45,713 nucleotides of DNA from Actinomortierella ambigua. Taxonomy: Eukaryota > Mortierellomycota > Mortierellomycetes > Mortierellales > Mortierellaceae. The notes beneath the pieces are model-generated. The model searched no databases. It had not been told where the DNA came from and saw nothing but the letters and a program-made list of their open reading frames with translations. The DNA lies in contig JAAAJB010000227.1 in the NCBI GenBank assembly GCA_016098155.1, forward strand, positions 6,188 to 51,900, written 5' to 3'. A program made the translations under genes and the position numbers. Positions 21,064 through 30,910 of the stretch are shown here, piece by piece; within the stretch, counting starts at the first letter, position 1, and each line of letters starts with the position of its first letter.

Positions 21064-22986
21064 TTACTGTTCGTTCACGATGAGTGCAGCCATACCCATT
21101 CCTATACCATGCACGTACACCAGCCATAACACGAGCGAGTGCAAAGAAAGAGAATACGCAACAGGTGAGTTGACAAAATCACGAAAAAGTAGTCCGCTCC
21201 TTCAAAATGGAGAACAAGAAAATCCTATCCAGTAGTGTACGCACCTATTCCCATGCACCTATACGTCGTTCAGTCAGCCAGCCAGCAAGCCAAGCCAAGC
21301 CAAGCCAGGCCAAAGCAACAGAAAAGAAGAGCGTTAGCATGTTTAAAAAATAGCGGCTGCTGGCAAGGGCACTCCACATGCATAAAGTAATCAGTGAGGA
21401 AGAAGTGATTGATTACATCGATATAACGGCCAGCTTTTTGTCCGTCCGCTTGAGCTCTGGAAGAACGGTCGCGACCTGGCGAGCACCTGTGCAGCCGAGC
21501 GGGTGGCCCAAAGCAATGGCGCCTCCTTTCGGGTTGACCTTCTCCATCGGGATGCCGACATAGCGAATGCTGTACAGGGCCTGCGACGCAAAAGCTTCGT
21601 TGATCTCAAAGATGTCAATGTCGTCCACCGTCAGCCCATGCTCCTTCAGCACCGCCGGGATCGCATAAGCGGGGCCAACGCCCATGATGCGCGGCGGCAC
21701 GCCGACGACACGCGCACCACACCAACGGCCGAGAATCGTGCATCCGAGCTCCAGAGCTTTGCTTCGGCGCATAAGCACGACAGCAGCCGCACCGTCACTG
21801 ACCTGGCTCGCATTGCCGGCCGTGGTCGAGCCATCCTTGTTAAAGGCAGGCTTGAGCTTACCAAGCGCCTCCACTGTCGAGCCCGCACGTGGGCCTTCAT
21901 CCTTGGAAACGATGACCTGTTCGACGACATCGTATTTTTCATCCTGGCCGGTTTGTGCATTCTTGCGCGTGCGAGAGACTGTCCGTTGGACGTGGACGGG
22001 TACGATCTCGTGGTCGAAGAGGCCCTGTCGCTGGGCGGCGAGGGCCTTTTCGTGGGAGGCTGCCGCCAACCGGTCTTGGTCTTCGCGGCTGATCGAAAAG
22101 TCGGCAGCAACGTTCTCAGAAGTGATACCCATAGGAACGATGCAGTCGGTAGCACCTGGACCGGCTAGGATTTTGGCCGAGATACGAGTCGGCTGTGCCT
22201 TTGTGCCATAATCGTTCGACATGGACTCGACACCCGCGCCAATACCAACGTCGATCTCTCCGGCCTTGATTGCGTTTGCGATGTAGCCGCATGCCTGCAG
22301 TCCTGACGCGCACTGGCGGTTTAGAGTCGCGAAAGTGGTGGTGTAAGGGAATCTAAAGGTGTTGTAGCACATTGAGGGTATTTGTTTGTTCAGTCACCCT
22401 ATGCTTTCGGTTCGCATCTTTTTTTCATGGGTTTGTTCTCTTTCCTTACCCAGCGCAAAACATGGCCATGCGTCCAACCTTGATACCTCCGAGCTCTTGC
22501 AAGACATTGCCGGCCTGGATGTCATTGACGACCTTGGGGTCAATCTTGGCGCGCTCTGCCGCTGCTTTCAGAACGACGGCCAACATGTCTTCTGCATACA
22601 TGTCCTTGAACGCGCCCTTGTTGGCCTTACAGATGGGTGTTCGCACGGCGCTGTGATGGACAAATAGTGAGACTGAGTATATGTTGACTGAAGGACACGA
22701 AAAATGTCGGAGACTGAGTATCATAGGAGGGTGCCACGGCCCCACTACTTACGAGACAATTACGACATCGTCAGGACTGGTGGTGTGAATGAGATGTTCG
22801 CGCTTGGAGCTGCTGCCTGTCAAAACAAAGAGGGGAGTGATGCCATGAGAATGTGTATGTTGGGTTGAAATGTCATTTTGTCATGCAGCCGGGGGAGGGA
22901 CAGAGGAAGGCAGGTGGGCGGAGATTATTACCACTGAGGTGGTCTTTAATTTGCTCGAGTCGTTTGCTGGTGCAGAAGGCAGCCAT
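21064..22986 (-). CDS. Peroxisomal 3-ketoacyl-CoA thiolase (acetyl-CoA C-acyltransferase), PTS2 type
   Basis: Exons in coding order: 22986-22932, 22816-22753, 22650-22450, 22352-21417, 21258-21245 (14 nt), 21101-21064; 1308 nt, 435 residues, all phases closing. The enzyme performs the last step of beta-oxidation, releasing acetyl-CoA. The N-terminus carries a PTS2 peroxisomal signal, RLEQIKDHL (residues 9-17, R-L-x5-H-L). Catalytic residues: C121 in NRQCASGLQ, NEAF from 358, H390 in GHPLG, and C420 in CMGIGMGMAAL. The last motif exists only if the 14-nt microexon is spliced in. Read without splicing, exon 4 runs into a stop at 21413-21415 just after VISM and the protein would lack the second catalytic cysteine. 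The acceptors of the microexon and of the last exon are both TATAG. Family length is normal (410-430). Confidence 0.93.
21245..21258 (-). other. 14-nt microexon of the thiolase gene
   Basis: The exon is GTGCATGGGAATAG, with acceptor CGTATAG before it and donor GTGCGT after it. It completes Met419 and supplies Cys420-Met-Gly-Ile plus one base of Gly424, exactly the missing part of the thiolase C-x-G-x-G-x-G motif. The introns on either side are 158 and 143 nt. A near copy, GTGCATGGTATAG, forms the 3' end of the following intron (21102-21114). Confidence 0.85.
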
Positions 22987-23462
22987 GGTGGTATTGGTAG
23001 TGAGGACGGAAAGAAAGAGGTGAACGTGAAGAGAGTGAGAAGAAAAGCAAAGGGATATATTATATTATTTGGTGTGGAGGAAGGGGTGAGAGAGAGAAGG
23101 CCCAGCCAACAAGGAGTGCGGCCGGTACAAGGTTGAACCTTTCTCCATCTCTTCCTCCACTACTCACCGCTCCTTCTTCCTCGGTTGGCTGGTCCACTGG
23201 TGTGACCAATGTACTCCATCCTCGTCTGTCACCGTCACTCTCTCTACTTCACTCCATGCGCACGGTTAACCTGTTTCTTCGCGCCACCATAATCTCATGT
23301 GAGATTTTTAAAGTACAACAATGGATATTATATTTGAATCAAACAGGATGCAAGTTTGGCGGAGGTTGGAGAAAGAGACAGGGTGTCGGGCACTCATGAG
23401 ATGGTATGCGTGGGTATGCGTGTCGATGTGTTGCTGTAATAATGTACTACTGTACTACTATT
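22987..23462. other. Thiolase upstream region
   Basis: Spacer between the thiolase ATG and the stop codon of the next minus-strand gene. The part near the ATG is C/T-rich on the minus strand. The stretch 23130-23240 is C/T-rich on the plus strand. No coding signal. Confidence 0.45.
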
Positions 23463-24543
23463 CTAAACAATGTTGAGCTCCGTTGCTGACGTCTCCTTGC
23501 ACAGCGAGCCACTCTGTTGGTGCGAGGCCAGCTCGAGGACCACAGGTCGACGATCGCCCCAGTTGTTGCGCAGACGGTGGACGATCATGAGGAGGAAGAA
23601 GATGATAAACATGCCCACACCAATGCCGACGTAGCTAGCCGCCACAATGGGGCCCTTGCTCCAGTTCAAGAATGGGTACACCCAGGTGCCATCGCTGGCA
23701 TAGACGACAAACGTCAAGAACATGTACAGCACCATCACCGAGGCCACAATGACCGAGTGCCGAGGCACCAACACATTGCGGTTCAGGATCAGCTCGCTCA
23801 GGGCAACCACGCCGTCGAATGCATGGACAGACACATTCTGCCACTTCTCCACCGTCGTCATCTTGTCCATGCCCACGGACAACATTGTCCAAAAGACAAT
23901 TGGTACCACAAAGTGGAAGCAGATGATCGAGCTGTACAGGAGCTGGTGCAGGCGTGCCCACCATGGTGACCGATCATTCAGCCAGGCTACCCGACTCGTA
24001 GGAGTCTGGCGCAGGTATCCAAAGGACCAGATACAGGTGCACTGTCATCATCCCAAACGAGAGAGGTCCGAGAAGAAGAAGAAGAAGGACACGAAGAAAG
24101 TCAAAAGGCAAGTAAACAAACAAAACATTAGCTAGAGTTTTTTTTTTCTTGTTTGCTCCGTGAGCATTGTAACACGCACCGATCAACCCCAAAGGTAACA
24201 GAAAGGTGACCATTGCCTTGTTCTTCCGAGGAATCACCGAGTGCGTGCGTGTGTGTGTGTGTGTGCGTGTGTGGGAAGGGGTGAGAGGGGGAGAGTGGAC
24301 TCTGGACAAAAAAGGACTTACGAGCATGTAGAAGCACAAGCCAATGAAGGACAGGTTGGTGAAGAACCGAAGGTAGCCACCGGCACTTCGAGCAGTAATC
24401 CACGTCGAGAGCAGCGCCGACCAGATATAGAGTGTCAGGACACTTCGAATGATCAAGAGTGTCTTGGGCCGCACAATATTGGAGGTGACAAACCGTTCGG
24501 GCTCCACGTCGTCCAGCTTGCAGATTCGCACAACAGCCGACAT
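23463..24543 (-). CDS. Multi-pass membrane protein, FAR-17a/AIG1 or Rolling-stone-like
   Basis: Two exons, 24543-24322 and 24041-23463, joined in phase 0; 266 residues. The intron (280 nt) has donor C|GTAAGT and acceptor ATGACAG. The join gives a continuous family-like core: YLRFFTNLSFIGLCFYML from exon 1 runs into CTCIWSFGYL, then LHQLLYSSIICFHFVVPIVF, WQNVSVHAFDGVVALSE and three further hydrophobic segments near the C-terminus. About six membrane spans and a hydrophilic tail ending in ELNIV. The N..H pattern in the middle (NVSVHAFD) resembles the conserved Asn/His of AIG1 proteins, which include hydrolases of fatty-acid esters of hydroxy fatty acids in animals. That activity is not shown here. 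The intron contains a hydrophobic open stretch and a GT repeat, but including the open stretch breaks the frame. Confidence 0.75.
24246..24273. repeat. GT/CA microsatellite in intron
   Basis: A run of GT dinucleotides interrupted by GC (gtgcgtgtgtgtgtgtgtgc) inside the only intron of the AIG1-like gene. It is probably length-variable between strains. Confidence 0.7.
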
Positions 24544-26713
24544 TGCAACAGTGAATGTGAATGAGAAATGGGAGAGCGATGGAGTATGGAAAGAAAAAAG
24601 GAATGGAAAGAGAGGAGCTGCAACAGGGGTGTATCTATTCGTTTATGATGTTTGTGAAGGTCTCCTGGATGAGGACAACGGCTGCAAGGGACAGGGGTGG
24701 AAGGGGGGAGAGGAAGATGATGAAATGAAAGAGGAGGAAAGTAAGGCGAGGAGCAAAAAGAAGTGCAGGAAGAAGAAGAAGAAGCCCGTGTAGCTCAAAG
24801 CCTGAAGAGAGCCGAGGAGAAGCTCTTTTCCTCAAAGTCGTATGTATTGAGAAAAAGAAAAGTATGTTTACACGAGGCTTTATCCACTTGACGGCGTTCT
24901 GTTTGTGCGTCAAAGTTTGTGCTGACTACACTTGCACTCTAAACGCCCGCTACCGACTGGCTTCTGAGGGTACCAGTTGGGAAGAGCCCTGCTGGCTGGC
25001 TGGCTGGCACTAGAGATAGGGTGCCCTTTCATGTCTCAGGATTCAGGCACAGGTGTGTTTCAGACTGTCGTCAGACTACGCCAGCAGACGATGACGGAGC
25101 CTGCTCGTCCTGCAAAAAAGTCTCTTTCGTATCCCGCACCAACTTTGGCCAAATAAAATATGCACGCAGGAGGAGGGTTGCCAGCAAGGAACCCGGTGCC
25201 ACTGTCTAGCGGGATAATAAGAGTTGGAAGAATGACAATATTGCGGTATTTTACAGCTCATTAGATATTTTCGCAGTATATGTACATACATCACACGAGA
25301 AAGAAAACCTTCTCCACAACAACACTTGTGTTTGGTAGAGAGCACTATTTTTGGATGAGAAATGGAGGTAGCCAACTTGGCACCCAATTCATAATCAGAA
25401 GTACATTTAGTCTTCTCACTAATCCCTGTTGAGAGTGAAGAATATCTATCCTTCTTTACCATGGACGCTTCCTCTCCGCTAATTGCTCATGTTGCGGACT
25501 GTATGATAGCACATCTACTCTTCCCAACTCTTGCCTGCTGCTCCTGTCAATGACCATCGTCCCTCCTCCAAGGAACATATGGTGGCACGGGGGCTGCATT
25601 TGGTCTGTCATATGAAATGTAGTGAGAGCTCAGCCAGGACCAAGGCGGCATGCGCCTTTCCCATAAATCAGTAGCGGGGCTGAGCCTGATTATGCATTGT
25701 TATAAGAAAACACACATGATTGAGTTTGAACATGAGCGAGGGATATTAGAGCACAACAAATACTTTAAAACAGCTTCCATATGTGCCTCAATCAGCGATG
25801 GACAGCAATACCGAGCAACGATCGCGTACGCACGCGACGCGTCGCTGGAATGGCCAGAGCCTTTTCCTGTAGCAGGCTACCAAAAATGACTCCATACTTC
25901 GATACTACGTAGTTGGTGTCTTAACACACACACACAAAGGACAGCTGCTCTGACATTAGCTCCTGCAGGAACGAAGATTTTCTCCGAGGAGAAATGGGGG
26001 AGGGCAAGGAAGAGAGCGGACGACAGCACGAGCTAGAACAGCATATAGGGGGGGGGAGAGGGGGATCCATCGTTTTGCTCAGTGGTGTTTGTACGACGCG
26101 CAGAGTGATCCTAAGATCCGCTGTTGTTGATTGGGGAGAGGGGGGATGGATGTGCACAGCGGGAAAAAACAAAAAGTCCCACTCAGTCTCTTGCATTCCC
26201 GTCATTGTCGACTTTTGGAGGGGAGTCTGTCTGACTGGTTAAAATGTCAAAGCGCCTTTGGTTCCTGACAATGGCAGGAGTGGTTGCCGCGAGGTGGTTG
26301 CCTCCCGAGCCATGTCTAGATGATATTTAGGAAAAGAGGAAGAAGAAGGAGGAGGGGGGGGGTGAGATGGCACTCTAAAGCGAGCTAGAGTCAAAGTGCA
26401 GGGCAGTGCTAAGTCAACTTGGGGCGCAAGGCCATCCGTGTCGGAAAGAGGGTTTTTGACCCGAACAAATGAGATTGTGGTATTTGCGTACAGCATTTGA
26501 TTTTCATATTTAGCCTTTTGAACCTTTTTGCTTTCATCCCATCTCCGTCACTCTCTCTTTCTCTTCCCTTTCACTCTTTCTATCCTCTCCAACTTCTCCC
26601 ACAGACACACGCCCACACCCACCCCACCCACCCCCTTACGCCTCTTCCCATCTTCCCACCCACCCTTCCTTTCCCTCTCCTTTCCTCCCCTCCCTCCCTC
26701 ACTTATTCGCGCA
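24544..26713. other. Intergenic region between divergent genes, no supported gene
   Basis: The two ends are the leaders of divergent genes. 24560-24790 is purine-rich, hence C/T-rich in the direction of the AIG1-like gene. 26530-26700 is a strongly C/T-rich leader of the lipase gene. Between them, frames such as 25650-25889 (79 codons) and 25021-25209 have no recognisable domain and I do not call them. G-runs occur at about 26046-26066 and 26353-26362. Confidence 0.5.
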
Positions 26714-29700
26714 ATGGCCAAGACGCAAGAGCCAAGCGTGGACGGCTCGTCTTTATCCGAAAAACCGTCGGCCGACCGTGCACTCGACCGCTTGCTCGAG
26801 GCACCACGTCGCCAAAACTTTTCTGCCGAACAATACTTGAACCGCTTTCGAAGAAAGCTCGTACACGCTCAATCGCTGCTGAAAGCGTCCAAGGAAAGCC
26901 AAGCATCCAAAGCGAACAATGCCACCACCGCAGCAGCAGCAGAACCAGCAACAGCCACAGCCACACCAGCAACAACAAAAACAACGGCGGCAACTGGAAA
27001 GCCGACAATGTCCCAACAGGATGATGAAATCAACTCGATGCCCCTTCGTCAAGACCACGACCTGAAGGACCCTCTTCTAAAGGAGCCTCTCCGAGTACAG
27101 CCCATCCAGATGCGGACGTTTATTGCAGACGGCGTGCACCGCTACTGGAGCGACCTGACACATCCAGAGTGGATCCCTGGCCGCAACCTGTGGGAGCGCG
27201 TGTACAGCCTTGGGGTGCTGCCGTTCCTCATCGGGTTCCTGGTCGTGTGTCAATGGCTAATTTCGGCGTTTGTGTGGTGGTCGAGCTGTACCCGTTCGGG
27301 GCAATACTTGTACAAAATCTTCCTCCGCAACCAGATTTATATTTACGACTCTGAGAGTAAGTGTGCATTTTTTTTTTGTATTAGGACCAAGAGGGTGGGT
27401 GGGGGGATTGTTGGGTTCCAAGGACCTGGCTTGGAAGGGAAAGTCGAGGGAAAGATTCACTCTAGCACTTGCTACTGTTCTCAATCTCCTATCCTCTCCT
27501 CCCTATCTTTTTCCTCCCTCTCTTCCTGCCCACATTGTGCATGTTTGAACTTTGGTTGGTGACTTGCAGTGGCTCTGCTCTTTTAGCACTGCATTTACAT
27601 TCCCTCTCCGCCACAGTAATGCAATGACTAATGCTCTATGCACCCACTGCTCTCTGTTTCTTTTTTATCGCTGGGTTTTTAATTCTTCCTCATGTCTCTC
27701 TCTCTCTCGTTATTAGATGTGATCGACCCCAAAGGCAACAAGGAAGCTTTGCGTCTTCTGGCAAAGCAAACACCTCAGGACCAACCCCACTTTGACTACC
27801 ACATTGCGCACCTCCTGCTGATCTGCTCGAGCCTCGTCTATGAACGCGATGAAGAACTGGTCGAGAAGGCCTTCAAGCTTTTGGAAAACATCAAAACGGA
27901 TGAGCAACGTCTCCAGGCCAAGAAATACTTGTTGGCGAGCGAGCGATCGATCGACGAGCGCGCTCAGAAGCATTTTGGTTTGCATTTCATGGGCATTAGC
28001 GAGCTCAAGACGCGTGGTGGGCCCTTTGCTGGGTTGTTCTACAATGACGATTGTATCATCTTGGTCTACAAGGGCACGTCCGTGCTTGCCTTCCGTAGGT
28101 TCTTCAGTCCATGACGAAAAAAAAGAGGGGGGGGGAGGCGGGGAGAAGACAAAGTCAGGCATGAGGGAGAATGTGAGTGCTCACACAACCCTTTTTCCCT
28201 TCTCTTTAAAACCTAGATGAATACCTGGTAGATACTACGATCTACCGTGTTCATGCTGACGAGTACTTGTACGGCGAGGTGCACAAGGGCTTTTATGAAT
28301 CGCTGTTCCCGGATCCTGCGCCGCGCGACGACTATGAGCGTCGCCACTTTGACGCGACCAACCCCTTTGCGTCAATCATGGATTCGATCCTCCATATTGC
28401 CGCCCACGCTAAGGCTCGCACGGGCAAGCCACTCAACCTGTGGATCACTGGACATTCTTTGGGTAAGGGGAAAAAAATCCAGTTTCATTTTTATTTCCGC
28501 GCTTGTGTAGAGGCAAGGAAAAAAAAAGGGGGAGGGGGAGGAAGACCCTTCGGCTCACTTTCCATTCAACAATTAATTTTTTGTATAGGCGGAGCTCTAG
28601 CCGCTATGACGATGGCGCGTCTCCAAAAGCCGCTGCAGCAGAACGACCCGCTGCTGAAGGACCATCCAGGATTCCACGCATCGAACCAGAAGAAGATGCC
28701 GCAAGGATGGACGGTGTGGGATGAGGCTGTGGCGCGTGCCATCCAACGTCATCAGCAACAACATTCGCAGACTTCTTCATCCCCGCTGTCAAAGTTGTTG
28801 GAGCGTCTTGGCGTGGATGATGACGATGACAAGGACACACTGTTGCATCTCCGAGACTGCTACAGCTATGCCAGCCCACGGATGTGTGATTCCGATTTTT
28901 CGGTCGAGTTCCACCGCAACGAGGCAGCGTTCCGCAAGCGGAGCGCGTTCAAGCCCGCATATTGGCGAATTGTTGCCGACATGGATATTGTGTATGTTTT
29001 TCACGAGATCGAATGATTGTTGCAATGACTTTTTCCTCTTTATGGAGCAGGCATGGTTCTATTTTTTTTTTTTCGTGATTAGGCTTGACGCTCACCCAAG
29101 CTTTTCTTTCAATTTTTTTATGTATACCTGTTAGGCCGATGATGCCACCCGCATGTAGCTCAGATACAGACAATGTCGATCGAGAAAACTCGAAATGCGA
29201 GTCGTGTCGCCATTCGCTACTTCATGACCACAAGTTGCAGCAGCAGCAGAAGCAAAATGGGGGAGAGAAGGATAAGCCCAAGCGTCAAATACGTGGTCGA
29301 CTGCTCTCCTCAACCTCGGAGAAGACCTTGGGCAACGGAGACAGTGACAATGACAGCGACAGCGACAGTGACGCCACTGGATCAACAACCTCAGTCGAGT
29401 CCACCTCTTCATCTTCCTTCCCATTCTCATTGACCAAGAAGGGCATTCGTCGTAAGCACCACGACCAAGAAGAATGCCAGGCGAGTAATGACAGTGATCA
29501 CTCGCCAAAGAAGGACATGATCACCACCTCCAGCAACAACACAGATCCAAAGAGCGACCAACAGCACCTGCGTCCTTACAAATCACTCTTGGACTACGCC
29601 CACGTTGGCCAATTGGTCCGTGTGAGCCAGTTCCACATCCCGCCCACCGTCAAGCCCTCGCGGCCCGAGTCCCAGGATCTGAAGCATTTGGTCGTCCGCA

Positions 29701-30758
29701 CGCCATTGGAGATGAAGCAATTTTTGAAGTGTCTGGCACGTTATCCCGAGATTAGCAAGCGCTGCGTTTCGGTCGGCTACCGATGCGATCGACATGCCGG
29801 TTGTAACGAGACCGGCGTAAGGAAGGGAAAGAATGAGCGTGAGACGAAGCATCATCAGGACCAGCATCAGCACGAAGAGACAATGGAGGGTGCTACCACG
29901 ACCAGCGCCCGCTTTGCCACGTCGACCGCATCGACTCGGACCACCCATAGTTCATCGTCGACATTGTCGACCTTGTCGTCTTCGTCTTCGTCCTCATCGT
30001 TGTCCTCTTCATCTTCATCCTCCTCCTCCTCTTCTTCCTCTTCTTCTTCCTCTTCTTCTTCGTTCACCATGAGCTCTGTATCGTCACTCCAGATGCTGGT
30101 CTCGTTGCGGATGTCGAATGTGAAGCGCACATTGTGCAACGCCATCGGGTTGAATGGCACGGACAAGGAGCCTCAAACGCTCGAGGAGTGGGAGAACACT
30201 TTGCTTCAGGACCTGGTGTACCCGGCCTCGCTGGAGGCTTACCAGCCACAACAGATTGCCCAACAGGAATTCTTGCGTGCTGAACAAGAGCAACAGCAAG
30301 AGTGCCAACAACAACAACAGCAGCAGCAGACAAAGAAGAGTTCGTGGGTGACAAAGATGTTCAATGGCGGTCATTCCACCACCACCTCCTCCTCCTCCTC
30401 CACCACCACGACAACGACCACCAGCACCACAACCTCCTCGTCGTCCTCGTGCGAAAAGCAACAAAAGAAAAACGCAGCGAAAGAACAACTGACCATGTTT
30501 GACCGTCTGCGCAAGCCCTGTGATGCCGAACAGGTGATGCTGTCGTTCCCAGGAATCTTTGCCCATGCACCCGCCAACTACGAGCGCAACCTGGTCCGCG
30601 CCCGATTCTACTTTAAGACCTTCCCTGGACAAGCCTATGGCAAGATCCTCGAGGAAGACGAGCAAGGAAGAATGGCGGTGGTAGGTGGCGGTGAAGAGGG
30701 CGACGAGGAAGGAGAAGAAGGCGGTGTCAAAAACCTCCTCCGACGCGTCTTTCATTGA
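26714..30758 (+). CDS. Class 3 lipase with N-terminal membrane segment and long disordered insert
   Basis: Exons: 26714-27356, 27717-28094, 28217-28462, 28589-28991, 29135-30758; 1097 residues, phases 1, 1, 1, 2. The ATG at 26714 follows a C/T-rich leader; an upstream in-frame ATG-like start would only translate leader. There is a hydrophobic span at about 166-190 (LGVLPFLIGFLVVCQWLISA). The alpha/beta-hydrolase core has the oxyanion-side strand IILVYKGTS, the nucleophile elbow GHSLGGALAA with Ser421, YSYASPRMCD, and DIVPMMPP with Asp555, the usual acid residue. A candidate catalytic His is H1034 in FAHAPANYERNL. The region between them carries several hundred Ser/Asp/Gln-rich residues, with another conserved-looking stretch LLDYAHVGQLVRVSQF. 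An intron splits the GHSL|G elbow. Probable role: hydrolysis of acylglycerols at an internal membrane. Substrate is inferred from family only. Confidence 0.88.
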
Positions 30759-30910
30759 TAGGGGACTTCGTCTCATAAAGAGTGAAAAATCCCCACCCCC
30801 TTCCACCCATACACACATATATATCAACATTCATCCATACCTTGTCATAAAAAAATACTGTTAAATACATGATATAAATGACGGAGAAGTGCTATTTTTT
30901 TTATTGCCAA
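30759..30910. terminator. Short convergent 3' region between lipase and FAM114-like genes
   Basis: Only 152 bp separate the stop codons of two convergent genes. It contains AT-rich sequence (ATATATATC, AAAAAAATAC, ATATAAATG) on which both transcripts must end, so overlapping 3' UTRs are likely. Inferred from spacing. Confidence 0.4.

Noticed and set aside
21413..22372. Thiolase reading frame ending at 21413 as the true C-terminus
   Set aside because: It lacks the invariant C-x-G-x-G-x-G motif, and a strong donor plus microexon restores it exactly.
24190..24232. Extra exon coding AMVTFLLPLGLIG in the AIG1-like gene
   Set aside because: Its length and phases cannot connect to the downstream exon, whereas direct joining of exons 1 and 2 gives a family-like core.
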